DNA of 64,000 nucleotides from positions 57,177,627 through 57,241,626 of the forward strand of contig CM072803.1 of the NCBI GenBank assembly GCA_037013495.1, read 5' to 3'. The DNA is from Hippophae tibetana (lineage: Eukaryota; Streptophyta; Magnoliopsida; Rosales; Elaeagnaceae). Every line of letters begins with the position of its first letter. Within the stretch, counting starts at the first letter, position 1. The notes beneath the pieces were generated by a model. The model worked only from the letters and a program-made list of their open reading frames with translations, searched no databases and was not told where the DNA came from. Shown here piece by piece: positions 1 to 10,842 of the stretch. The position numbers were made by a program, and so were the translations under genes.

Positions 1-168
1 TCTCATCTTAGAAGCCAAGAACTTTTTGCAACTCTCTAATTTAAGCATATGGTTTGCCTTTACATCCTCACTAGCATTTTTCAATACATGCACATATTGC
101 CTCTTTCTTGGCTTTCCTACAATGTAATTGGTCATTATACTTCTCATGTATGATTCTATTCTTGACAT
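1..168 (-). other. open frame running off the window edge, unrecognised
   Basis: A minus-strand frame starts with ATG at 168 and stays open for 56 codons to the left edge. It is lysine/arginine-rich (GKPRKRQYVHVLKNASEDVK). I recognise no family. It could be the end of a gene or repeat to the left, or chance. The 1.1 kb from 169 to 1301 is AT-rich and shows no gene; its right part should hold the 3'UTR of the F-box/kelch gene. Confidence 0.2.
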
Positions 169-1301
169 ATTTCAACAACGAGAGCTTAGCAAGAGCTATT
201 TCAAATAACCTACACAATCTTGAGAAGGACTTCTTCTTATGGTACCAAGAAGACCTCTTTTCATTGCTTTGAGATAATCCTTATTTGCATTTAACATGTG
301 ATTATTTTTGTTAGCTTTTGTTAGTTTAAAAAAAAAGGGTTTCAATTTTGTCTCTAAATATATGATTAAAATCTTCAATTTGTAGTCAATAGTGAATTTA
401 AGACTTAGTGATACTTGAATAAAAGATATGGGATTAAAATAATTACTTATAATTTATAAGACTAAAATATTTATTTTCTAAAAGTTACTTTACTTCTAAC
501 ACTCTTCACTCGTTAATAATTGATCATAACAGACCAAATCTAACAAATAAAAATACTTACTATTGATGTTGGGCCGCAAAATGGGTACATTGTTTAACAA
601 CCAACCAACCCGCTTAGTACTGTAAATGTAAATCAGTTCAACTTTACACTAGCTGCCTTTTGTTTAATTTGTTTTTTTTTCAATTTTTCTGAAAGAATCT
701 TCTAAGGATAGTTGAAAATCCTGTTTAATGAATGTGAATTTAACATCAAAAACTTTTCATTTAGTAGTTTTTGATCTTGTTATACATAAAAATTCCACAA
801 TAGTATAAATAACAATTTGGAAAACAATACATTGTCTAGCAAAGGCAGTGTGTGAAAGACAACAATACATAAACTTAAACTGGATAATCTCTTTAGATTC
901 TATTATTTTTGGTCAGAAATGAATGAGAATTTTTGCATATAATTTCACATTTAGAAGTGTACTAAGGTTTCTTGCTGCCAAAATGAGAGGGAAGGAAGTA
1001 CCCAAATAAAAAACATTCAAATCAGTCATATAACTAAATCTAGATACATAGAGTTGGAGATAGAAACACAACCAAAAATAAATAAATCACCGAGCTTTAC
1101 TAGAATTTCCAAGTGCCTTTGTAAGGTCATGGGAAGTAGTTAGGATACAGAGGAAACAACGCACCTGAACTAGCTTAGACTAAGTCATGACGATCCTCTA
1201 TATTCCAAATATACCTGTTATTTTGATAGAAACATACACATACACACAAACACCATACAACGCTAAAGTAGTTGCTTAGTCGTTAGGAACATTCAGAAGT
1301 T

Positions 1302-2561
1302 TTAAGCTACCATCACACAACAATTGTAAACAAAGTCGCCAATACCATTTTGTTCAGTTTCAACTTGCATCCACTGCAAGATCTCAGTTTGTGGATCCGC
1401 ACTACAAGTGTATATAGTCATTCCATTAACTGCATAGTTATTAGAGGAAGCTCCAATGACAAGTAGCTCATTGCCTAGAGACTTGAAAGCAACTCCCCAA
1501 CCCCTACGTGAATCAGCTCTCACTGGAACAACTCCCAACTTCTTCCATGTCTTGCTCCTTTTCATGAATACCTTTAGCTCATTAGTAGATGCTTCAAGAG
1601 AGTAGAGCTCATTGTTAACCACTGCGACAAGAGGAGGAGAGTATGATGTTAAACAAGGAACGTCTAACATGTTTGGAATCAATTCCCATTTATTGTTCTC
1701 TTCATCAAAGTATTCACCACAAGTAAGAGTTCCTTCCTCATTAATTCCTCCAATGACATAGAACTTGTTATCCAGGTAGAAACCAGAGCATGACTTTCTT
1801 TTCCGGTGCATATTTGGAAGTGGTTCCCAAGATTCGGTATCAGGATTATACTTCTCTGCAGAACTCAAGACTTCAGTACAACCAGTTATCTCTGTACCAA
1901 CGCCACCAGCCACATAAGCAAAAGTGCCACAAGTAGCATTTGCAAACATACATCTTGGGTTGATCATACAAGGGCCTTTACACCATTTGTTTGTCTCAAG
2001 CTTATACCTCCAAATAGAAATACCATCATACTCTTTGCCTGAAATAAGCATATGGGTTCCTGCACAAAGGGTCTCTTTGTCAGCTAATTGGAAACAATCG
2101 TCTGCAGGTAAGTCCGGTAGCCTTCTACTGGACCTGAATTTCCTATCAAAAGCCCACCAAATATATTCACCTGTAGCCAACACAAAAACAGATGGTTCTT
2201 TGAACCCAATTTCCCTTCTAATCTTATAGAGCTCACCAGTAGTCAGAAGTGATAAGAACCTTTTGTTCACAAAAGGAAATTTCCAGTACTCTGATCTTGG
2301 AACTCTAGCCAAGATCAAAGCCTCAACCTCATCAATGAGCTGAGGATTATAAGAATCATAATCTGCATCCTGAGGTTCCATAGATGAGGAACCGATGACG
2401 TTTCCTTTCTTGGAAGGAAATCCATTCCAGCAAAGACCTATTGGATTAGCCTCGCTATTTTTTGGTGGCGCAGCATCACAAATAGCCCAAAAATTAGCCA
2501 GATGATCTGCGTAAAGATCCAATCTTTCTTCTTCAACATCTATTTCTTTCATTTGGAACAT
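1302..2561 (-). CDS. F-box/kelch-repeat protein, TML/HOLT-like, miR2111 target
   Basis: The 419-residue ORF has no intron in its coding part, and an in-frame TGA six bases before the ATG fixes the 5' limit (M1 or M4). Residues 1-70 are a leader rich in acidic and polar residues. A divergent F-box lies at about 73-119 (PQLIDEVEALILARVP, then a W and an FPFVNKRF core). Kelch repeats follow: about 200-252 (YVAGG, W245), 253-298 (YVIGGI, W292), a degenerate one at 300-342, and a last one at 350-400 (LLVIGA). F-box/kelch proteins are substrate adaptors of SCF ubiquitin ligases: the F-box binds SKP1 and the kelch propeller binds the target. The miR2111 site over codons 61-68 marks it as the TML (legume nodulation control) / HOLT (Arabidopsis At3g27150) type. 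The substrate is unknown. It is the only clearly host gene in the window, with richer base composition than its surroundings and no lesion. The TML/HOLT assignment rests on domain order plus the miRNA site, not on an alignment. Confidence 0.93.
   Translation of the reverse strand: MFQMKEIDVEEERLDLYADHLANFWAICDAAPPKNSEANPIGLCWNGFPSKKGNVIGSSSMEPQDADYDSYNPQLIDEVEALILARVPRSEYWKFPFVNKRFLSLLTTGELYKIRREIGFKEPSVFVLATGEYIWWAFDRKFRSSRRLPDLPADDCFQLADKETLCAGTHMLISGKEYDGISIWRYKLETNKWCKGPCMINPRCMFANATCGTFAYVAGGVGTEITGCTEVLSSAEKYNPDTESWEPLPNMHRKRKSCSGFYLDNKFYVIGGINEEGTLTCGEYFDEENNKWELIPNMLDVPCLTSYSPPLVAVVNNELYSLEASTNELKVFMKRSKTWKKLGVVPVRADSRRGWGVAFKSLGNELLVIGASSNNYAVNGMTIYTCSADPQTEILQWMQVETEQNGIGDFVYNCCVMVA
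2359..2379 (-). promoter_or_regulatory. miR2111 target site in the coding sequence
   Basis: Read on the plus strand, this 21-mer (TAATCTGCATCCTGAGG, then TTCC) is identical to positions 1-19 of mature miR2111 as I recall it, and differs only at the last two bases. The minus-strand mRNA would therefore pair perfectly through the seed and the cleavage position (bases 10-11). It covers the third base of codon 61 to codon 68 (EPQDADY). miR2111 is known to cleave TML and HOLT transcripts. Confidence 0.88.
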
Positions 2562-2572
2562 TGATCAAACAC

Positions 2573-3096
2573 CTTGCAGACCTTCCAATGATTGACAACA
2601 TGCATAAGAAAGAAAAGCCAGAGTCTATATTTAAATAGTGGAATAAAAACAATTTGTGCGCCACTGCCAGAAAGAACAAAGAATCTCCCTATCCAAAATA
2701 TAAAAACCAGATATATGCAATGGGTTTGCCAAGAATAAATTTTTACGTAATTGAAACTCAAAAAAAGGAAAAAAAATGTTTTTTTTGGGATTGTTTAGAA
2801 GGTATGAGTTATGACCATACAGGTAGGAAATGAGGACAAACGACTAGTTTCATGCCTTTTGTTGTCAAAATCCGAGAATTATTTTCAACCCATATTGGCA
2901 TATAAAACATAACAATTGAATTATATCATTTTGAACAATTGTCAACACATCAGTAACAGATGCACCAACCCAATAAGGCTAAAATTACCCAAAACAAAAT
3001 TCGTATAAATTATAGCAGAGCAAGAAAAATGCATTAGATAAAGATTCAGAATATAGATGTAAATATATGAAAGAAAATATCAAAAGAGAGGCATAC
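2573..3096 (-). other. probable 5'UTR intron of the F-box/kelch gene
   Basis: On the minus strand there is a good donor (CCAG|GTATGC, exon end at 3097) and an acceptor (CTGCAAG|GTG, exon start at 2572) just ahead of the ATG. The segment between them is T-rich on the minus strand, as plant introns are. Other acceptors nearby are possible, so the 3' edge is tentative; no transcript is available to confirm it. Confidence 0.5.
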
Positions 3097-3479
3097 CTGG
3101 AAGGTAAAAGTCAAAGTACATCCGTTAAGGACAAAAATAGTTAAAATAGAGAAAAAAGCAAGAAAACCAAGGAAGAAGAAGGGGGGAAATAAGTGGTGTT
3201 TCTAATTAGGTACAAGGCTTCATGGTTGAAATAGGAAGTGGTAGAACTAGAACAAACCCAGAAAATAAGAAGAAAGGAAAAGAGAAGAGGGAGAAGAGTA
3301 GAGGGTAGAAAAATAGAAACAAGGCCATTCAAGCACATAAATTGATGAGTGGGAGCAATACTAGTAGCTGGTAGTGGTGGCAGTAGTAAAGAAATAGTTG
3401 TAGTCAAAGATACAGCCATTTGCAGTGGCTTTATGCTTGATTTATTACTTCAATCCAACACAACACAACGCAACCCAAC

Positions 3480-3522
3480 CCAACCCAAACACTTAGAGAG
3501 AGAGAGATTATAGTTTATACTA
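3480..3522 (-). promoter_or_regulatory. core promoter of the F-box/kelch gene (TATA and CT-rich leader)
   Basis: On the minus strand a TATAAA (plus positions 3514-3519) lies just upstream of a CT-dinucleotide run (3495-3507), a common arrangement at plant transcription starts. It is about 0.95 kb upstream of the ATG, consistent with a long leader containing the 5'UTR intron. This is inferred from sequence only. Confidence 0.4.
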
Positions 3523-3715
3523 CGCGTATTCAAATATTATTATATTCTTACTGCCACCACCACTCACCAACGTTTTAGCTTACACATGGATAGTAATATG
3601 AAAATGCAGCTAACCCTCCTCTAATTATAGGGTGGTTTATTTGGGTAAAAATATTATAGGGCGGTTTGATTTGCTTCTCTTAAAAGTGATTTTAAGCAAA
3701 GTGGCTTAGTTAAAA

Positions 3716-4090
3716 GTGATTTTAAGATAAGTAATTAGGTGTTTGTGATGAAAGTTTTATAAGCGATTTTGAGTGATATTTCGATAATTATTTTAGGGTT
3801 CATTTAGATGTGTTAATTCTCTTAGTAGTAGTTTTAAGAGAAACATTTTAAAATGGAATGTTTTTTTTTAAATCATTTAGGAGTTTTAAGATAAGTATTT
3901 AAGTGTTCGTGATGAAAATGTTAAAAGTAATTTTGAGTAGTATTTTGATAATTATTTTAGGGCTCATTTGGATGTGTTAATTCTCTTAGAAGTAATTTAA
4001 GAGAAACAATTTAAAATGGAGTGGTTTGATTAAAAATAGTTTGAAAAAAATCATTTAGATGTTTGAGATGGAAATATTATAAGTGAATAA
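3716..4090. repeat. 164-bp tandem duplication (about 2.3 copies)
   Basis: The segment around 3716-3865 is repeated at 3881-4030 with a period of about 164 bp (TTTTAGGG at 3791 and at 3955), followed by a partial third copy to about 4090. The ends resemble those of small non-autonomous transposons: TTAGGGCTCATTTGGATG near 3957 faces CAAAACAGACTCTTA near 4275. I could not define a target duplication. The rest of 3530-4725 has no gene. Confidence 0.6.
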
Positions 4091-4727
4091 TTATTTCGGA
4101 ATATGTCCATGCATTAAACACTAGTTCTCACAAAAGTAAGTATTACTTACTTTCTTAAAATTACAAGTAGAGCTTCTCAAATTTTGAAAGCATTTTTCAT
4201 AGAGATTGTTTAATACATTTCGAAGTGTTTTGATCCACTTGAAAGCACTTTCAATCAAAAAAGAATAGTTCAAAACAGACTCTTAGGATGATAGCATGCA
4301 TTTGCAACTACTTATTTTAAAAGTAAGTATTTTTTTTATTCAAACTAGATGTTACATTTCTTAAAAGACAAAATACATAGTTTACTTAACAATCAAATGA
4401 GTAACATAAGAAAAACTAAGTCCATAACCTAAGACATCAAATAAAGTATCCAATAGTTCTCTTTTGATCTTTTGCATGACAAGCATGCCAAAGAGAAAAT
4501 GATAGATTCTTAGCATCCCTAAAGATTTATTTCACTATCTTTTCTTCAAAAATGATGGCCTTCACTATCCAACATATATGCATTGTTAAGTATTGAGATT
4601 GATTCAATTTACGGTGAGAGAAATTAAAGATAAATCAGAGCAATTGTCTGGATGTATGGATCTCTCAAGGAGTTCATATATGTATATAGAGTTTTACATG
4701 TACAAATTTCGATTACATAGGATAGAC

Positions 4728-4983
4728 ATATGTAAGTGTGTCAGGAAGAACAAAAAGGGTAAAACAAATACATTCATAAACCGAGGCCGACTATCCCACG
4801 ACTTGGACCAGTGGTCGATTCTATAGATATAAAGGTTGCTCAAGCAGTCTTCTGGGCTCGAGTTATCCTTTGAGCTCAGGCCGTCCTCTGGGCTCGAACT
4901 ATTAGGCCCATCCATGCATTCAAACATCGAGTCCCCATACTCTTTCAGCTCGAGCTCGGCGTTGAGGTGGAAGAGTAAAACTT
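4728..4983 (+). repeat. left arm of a 256-bp inverted repeat
   Basis: This arm matches the reverse complement of 6194-6449 over its whole length at roughly 75-80 percent identity by eye. Shared landmarks, in order, are ATGTAAGTGTGT, ACAAATACATTCATAA, ATAGATATAAAGGT, GGGCTCGAGTT, CCAATCCATGCAT and GGAAGAGTAAAACT. It contains several CTCGAGCTC/GGGCTCGAG words. The arm could be the terminal repeat of a Mutator-like element, or one of two oppositely oriented LTR pieces. Confidence 0.75.
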
Positions 4984-5689
4984 AAGCAAAGAATATGTAC
5001 CGTGTATTTCCCCTAATAAATGTATGTCAGTTGATTGGAGAGAGAAAAATGTAAGTCTTTATGTAAAGAGGTGCCTAGGCTGAGCCTTTTTATCATTTCC
5101 TGCATATCAGACAAAAAGTAAGAGAGAAAATGCTCTATCGTATCAACTCCAATAATTAAAAGGTTTTCAGTTCAGCTCAAGTCATTAAAAGGTTTTCAAT
5201 TTGGTGGCAAGAATTTAGCTAGGAATATAGCTTTTTTGCTCGAGTTTTTTAGTACAAGCCTCACGAGTCTAACACTTTTCTACTTTTTTTTCAGGTTGGT
5301 TTTAAAGAATCACTTCCCTTTATTTTCAAACTCAAGCCTAGGTAATCCCTTCTTCATGTACCTTACCCTTTTTATGTTTTGTGGCTTTTTTGTAGACAAT
5401 ACATAGAAAAGAGACTTCAGGCTCGGGCTCCTAGGAGAGCCCCGAATTCCCAGTGCAAGTGGACATAGGGTCTTCTAGGATAAACTCTTCCAATGAGGCG
5501 AGTTAATGTCCAACTCAGCCCATTACCTTTACCATTCACCATTAGGCTGTTCCAACCATTAGGTTAAACATTCCCTAGACTCAAATATCAGTGGCTAGGA
5601 TTGGAGGAAGAAAATGAGGAACATAGGGTCTAGGGAACCTATAGGTCGTACCAAGGGTTGGTCGGCCAAAATTAAGACTAGTGGACTAA

Positions 5690-6116
5690 CACCCCAGGAA
5701 AAGGAAAGGTTGAGGAAAATGTACAACATCCCATCCTCAGTTCAAATAATGATTCCATTGTAAGTGGACTGTGATAGCAACCAACCTCCATCTGGGTGGA
5801 TGGTTTTTCATGAGAAGGCTGTATGGTTGGGGGTGAGGTTTCCCTTGTACCCTTTCATAAGGAAATTTTTGGTTAGAACTCAGCTCGCACAAAGTCAACT
5901 GATGCTTAATGAGTGGAGGTATTTGCTTTTTCTTATAGTGATTTTCCAAGAGCTTACAGTGGATTTAGAGATTCTCGAGTTTAATGAAGCTTACGTCTTG
6001 AAACAAAACTCCACAAACTCGATGAGGGTATATATGTATGTGAAGCAGAACCAAGGTATAAATATGACCCTCTTGAGAATGAGAAGAATTGGAAGGAATA
6101 CTTCTTCTATGTATTA
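5690..6116 (+). pseudogene. gypsy-type gag fragment (Transposase_28-like), frameshifted
   Basis: The plus strand encodes RLRKMYNIPSS, then after an in-frame stop PPSGWMVFHEKA, GVRFPLYPFIRKFL and SQLMLNEWRYL. This is the order typical of the plant 'putative gypsy type transposon' domain (Pfam Transposase_28), in which a GLRFPLHPF-like motif is followed by QL-P-W. After about 6065 the frame shifts: the alternative frame reads NWKEYFFYV, the motif that normally ends this region. One stop near 5762 and one frameshift make it a dead copy. It sits between the two 256-bp inverted arms, while 5000-5690 shows no other coding. Confidence 0.7.
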
Positions 6117-6193
6117 AGCTGATGAGAATCCCCTACTAACAACACAAGGTTGATAAGGAGCATTTGGAACTACACTAATGTTGTGATAAGGTT

Positions 6194-6449
6194 GAGTTTT
6201 ACTCTTCCATCTCAACCCTGAGCTCGAGTTGAAAAAGTAGGAGGACTTGATATTTGGATGCATGGATTGGCCTAACAGTCTGAGCCTAGAGGACAAATTG
6301 AGCCCAGAAGACAACTCGAGCCCAAAAGATGGCTTGAACCACCTTTATATCTATGGGGTCAACCACAAATACGAGCCGTGTGATAGTCAACCCCGATTAT
6401 GAATGTATTTGTTTTACTCTTTTTGTTCTTCTAAACACACTTACATATT
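6194..6449 (-). repeat. right arm of the 256-bp inverted repeat
   Basis: This is the reverse-complement partner of 4728-4983. Similarity fades outward beyond about 6450 and inward below about 6194, which gives sharp edges. No 8-11-bp target duplication was found just outside the arms. The following stretch, 6460-7550, is AT-rich and holds nothing I can name. Confidence 0.75.
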
Positions 6450-7554
6450 TCTATAGTTTGCATCTATTAGGAATATAAATACCTTCCACTGATGCTAAAT
6501 TTCCTCTCCTCTATTGATGCATCCAAAATGCAAGCATTTACAAGATTGTTTTTAATTTTCTAGCTAGCTACCCAGTGTATACGATATACGAATAAATGTA
6601 CTTTAGCTATGCTTTTGGGAGTTGCATCACATTTTTCTCCCATAACATCAATAAAGGACAAATTCCACTATCTTCGAAGGCCACACAAATGGCTTAATTG
6701 CATTTTAACTTCGAGCAATATAGTGAAAGTGTGTTGTTCAACTTATCGTATTAGTCTTCAAAGATAATGGACATGAGAGAGATTATTCGTGTGATTCTAA
6801 TCCCATTAATCTTGTAATTTTTTAACATGTATAATTTCTATTTTTGATATTGTAAATTCTGAAGTTTCAATACAAACACGATAAGTGTAAAAAACATGAT
6901 ATAAAAAAGTGTTAAAAAATACAAAAAATTCATAAAATATAAATTTACAAAAGCGGTTTACCAAACAAATTGTAATGTTTAAATTCATTTTAAACTATTA
7001 AAATAAAATGATAATTTTATCCTATTAAATTCACTTTATTATTATTTCAAATTTTTATTAATAAAATAATATTTTACTTTTCAAAAAACGATCAAAGTGT
7101 CGTATTTTTACAAAAAGTGATCAAAATGTCATATTTTTACAAAAAGTTACGTAAATGCCTATTTTGGAATTAAATTGATTAAAGTATATTATCACTAAAA
7201 TGTTCTAGTGACATAAACAAATTGACGTATATGATACTTAATCCTAATAAAAATGTTTAAAATAAAGGATAAAAAAGGTCATCTAAATCATTTACATTTA
7301 AGAAAGTGTACTTTAGACGGTACATATTAGTTGTGAAAGTATAATATTTTTACAAAAAAAAATTATAATAGTTTATTTTGTAAAAGTCGTGAACTTGTGA
7401 TATTTTATATTTTATAAAGATAATAACTTCTACTACCATTTTTAAGCTTATATTGGTTCATGTAATAAGTATAAAATTAAAATACATTTTTATTAAAGAT
7501 ATTGAAATACATTTTTCCTAAAATTAAAATGTCTAATATTTTTACGTTTGAATA

Positions 7555-7690
7555 AGCAAACTGTCATCCTTCAGTTTGTAAGGTTCTCGTGTCATGATCC
7601 AAAGTTCAAACCTCCCTTGCCGAGAAAAGTTAATGAAAAGGGATAAAATGAAAATGACTAATATACATTCTTAGGAAAAAAATGTTGGAT
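7555..7690 (+). mobile_element. tRNA-derived SINE-like head
   Basis: A tRNA-like promoter can be read: an A-box-like CCTTCAGTTTGTAAGG near 7568, then GTGTCATGATCC, and a B-box-like AGTTCAAACCTCC near 7604, spaced as in tRNA-derived plant SINEs. An A-rich stretch follows near 7670-7682. No flanking duplication was identified, so the ends are approximate. Confidence 0.4.
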
Positions 7691-8184
7691 TAGTAACTTT
7701 AATCTTCTATTATTAAGTTAGTATATTAAATCTCATAATTTAATAAAAATAACCAAGTAAATATAATTAATACAATATCATTGAAATTAGATATTATACT
7801 CAATGAAAAATTCACTTGGTAAGCGTATATCTAATTAACATTAACATAGTAATTTTATGATACAACAATTAAAATAGTTCTAAAAAAAGGCATATGTAAC
7901 TAAAAGCTTAAAATCTCTTTTCCTGCATTTAAAAAAGTTTCGAATAAAAAATTACAAGCTTTAAAGACTTTACAACTTCATTCGACATTAAAATTGATAA
8001 AATCCATTCAACACATTTGAAGAAGAAGGTCATAGGTCTCCCACATCTTCTCCTTAAATGAAAAATTATGATTTTAATTTATTTGACTTTTTCTTAAATT
8101 TATGAAACAATTGGTCTAATTTTAAAATATTGAGACTAAATTGCTTAATTTTCATACTAGATTAATTGTTTTTTTTAAAGAAGA

Positions 8185-8576
8185 GAAACCAAGATTAGTC
8201 GAACCCATTGAAACCCGTTAAAATGGATATTGTAGGAAAGAGGCTTAAAGTTTCTTTTATATGCTCACAATCGATGTGGGACTAATACCATTTTGAAGGT
8301 AAAGACTAACCACAATAACTATATACATACAACTCTCGTTAGAACGTCACAAAGCCTTTTTGGTTTCTTTTGAAAGAAGGGAAACCAAGATCAATTAAAC
8401 TCATTGAAATCCATTAACATGGGAATCGTATGGAAGTGACTTAAAGCATCTTTTACATATACATAATCGATGTGAGATGAAGTCTATTTCGAAGGCAAAG
8501 ATCACTACAACAACTATACACATGTAACTCTTGTTAGAATGGCATGAATCCTTTTCGATTTCTTTTGGGTGCTCGA
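8185..8576. repeat. 196-bp tandem duplication (2 copies)
   Basis: Two adjacent copies with exact period 196: GAAACCAAGAT at 8185 and 8381, AATCGATGTG inside both, and CCTTTT...TTTCTTTTG at 8355 and 8551. They differ by many C/T and G/A changes, so the duplication is old. The GATGTGGGAC word recurs in many plant repeats. The flanks (7690-8180 and 8577-9670) are AT-rich without recognisable genes. Confidence 0.75.
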
Positions 8577-9670
8577 TTAATTGATCCTTAATATTTTTAC
8601 ATTTGTACAAGAATATTTTTAGCATTTCCCCCTCTCTTTATGTGGGAATCGAATAGTTTTCATGTTATAGTTGAATCATCACCAATAGATCATTGTGAAA
8701 GGGAATTTACATTTGTAAAAGTTTCATATAGATAACAAATCTAATGAAAAAGTTTAAAGATTGAACGGGCTTATTATGCCTAATTTTTTTATATTAAGTG
8801 TGGAGCATATTTTAATCTCAATTCTAGGACAAGTATAAACAGGAAAAAAGGAAAATAAACATTTTCAATAATGAGTTTCTCTTTAGCATCTATGATGCCA
8901 ATTTATTTGGGATGTCTCGATGCACCTACAAAAACTTTTTTTCTATAATCTTTCATTAAAAAACATACATTATCATCCCTAGGCAAAATGGGTTTTATCT
9001 ATATCTATCTATACTTATACTTATTATACATACAATAAAAGTGTAAAGCACACCTCCAAATTTTTTATAGACAAAAATAACCCTAATTTTTAGAAGAATG
9101 CTTTTGTTTTGCCTTTCATATTTTATGTTAGGTTAGGAGGGGAAAAAATAAAATAAAAAAGTCTAACATGTTAAAAAAAGGGAAGATGATTGTACAAATC
9201 TCATACTTATTCTAAAAATGATACTTAAGTCATATACTTATTTTTTAGTTATATTATTAAAAAGTGACCGTATAAAGATAAAAATAATTTTTATATTTTA
9301 TTTATTTATTATTTTTATGTAAGTTTTCTTCAGTTCTTTCGGATATAACTTATTCAAGTTAAAACAATCTTTAATCAATGTAATTGAAATAAGTAAAAAA
9401 GAAATGAAAAATCTTCAAATATTAGTCAATAAAATATTATTAAGGATTATATGTGGTCAAATATACTAGTATGTCCGAAATTGTTGATTATCAAACCTAA
9501 GGATCTTAATTTTTTCATAAAATTGTGTCTGAATAATGGCGTGAAACAAATGAAACGTAGAAAATACTTCATTTTTATGTTTGAAAAGGTAAAGCCATGT
9601 CATTCGTGTACAATCATCAACAAAAATTACAAACCAATGATGACCTCACAACGTAGTGATTGTGGAATTG

Positions 9671-10842
9671 TGATGAGTACTCAAAAAGCACTAAAATTAC
9701 AATGATTTTATGCACATTAATTGATTAAATATATATATATATATTTATATAAATTTTCCTTTTTCTGAATCACGGGTATTTTTATTGTTTTTTAGGTATT
9801 TTCGCTTAAAAACATAACTTAAAGACTCAAAGAGTAATACTGGAAGAAATACATCACAAATATATTAATAAATAAATGGGGAAAGGTAAAAAAATATGGA
9901 AAAATTGGACAAAATGGGTCAAAAATGTCAAAAAGGAGAAAATCGTGCCGCCACGCCAGCGCGCAGCACGCCCCATGTCCGCGTGCATCAGCGCGCGTGC
10001 CCAGATGCCCTCCCCACGCCACTGCCCATTTTGCCCCATTTTCGTGCGCAGCCGCCCCATGATGTCATGCTGACATCATCAATGACCTCAACAATTGCAC
10101 TCCGTGTTTTCACAATTTTTTAACATTTTTTCACTCACTTTTTCTCCCCATCCTCACCTATAAATACCCCTCTTCTCTTCACTTCTAAATACACCTCAAA
10201 ACACATTCTCTTCTATCTTTCTTTCCTCTTTTCTTAGATTTTTTAGTTTTTTTAGTTTTTAGCTTTTCTTCGTTAATTTCTCTTTGTTTTAGAGTTCTTC
10301 CCTTTTTGGGAAGAACTAGTTATGTTTTTGTAATTTATTTGCTTTTTGATTCAATAAATGTGAGTGCAAATTCTGTTTGGAGGTTTTCCAGCAACGAGAA
10401 TAGCAACAAAGTACTGTAAGGATTTTATTTTCTTTACAGTTATTTTTTATGCTTTATTCTTACATGTTATATTTAATTTGTCTGTGATTAAATTTAACTT
10501 TGTTGGGTGTTTGTAAACATGATATAATAATAACGTTGTTATGCTTGCGAAATATCAAATATGTAAAAATCTCTAAAATGAATTGATTTTATTTTTATTC
10601 AAGATTTTATATTAAGAATGTTAGAGAGAAATATATTATCGTGACATGATGTTTAGAATTTAATTCCATTTTTAAAAGTTTGAATAATAAATTAAAAACC
10701 ACATACATTCTTTCCTTAGATCAACCTTGGGAATATACTTATCATTTCTACGAAATGATTCATGCACTTGCGAGAGTTTTACAAATATTAAAACCAAAGT
10801 ATTGGCAAGAATCGGCGATGCCGGTTTTCGCTCATCAAAGGT
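9671..10842 (+). repeat. gypsy LTR, family X copy A
   Basis: It begins TGATGAGT like copies at 17456 and 19492 and is alignable with copy C almost throughout. In order it has a GC-rich U3 block (about 9945-10060), a TATA box (TATAAATA at 10159), a T-rich leader, AATAAA at about 10353, and GGAGGTTTTCCAGCAAC. It lacks about 550 bp present in copy C (26310-26855) and continues to align past CTTGCGAGAGTTTTAC. A truncated copia element in the opposite direction abuts it at about 10843. LTR identity is inferred from the copy-C context. Confidence 0.6.

Noticed and set aside
3141..3419. 92-codon minus-strand frame with hydrophobic composition
   Set aside because: It falls in the probable first 5'UTR exon of the F-box/kelch gene; low-complexity CT/A-rich leader, no recognisable domain.
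8990..9460. Helitron start (TCTATACTTAT near 8998, then AATAAAAGTG)
   Set aside because: The 5' end looks similar to plant Helitrons, but no CTRR end with a preceding GC hairpin was found downstream.
9819..10123. Four overlapping frames of 65-75 codons on both strands
   Set aside because: They lie in the GC-rich U3 block of an LTR; absence of stops there follows from base composition, and no domain is seen.
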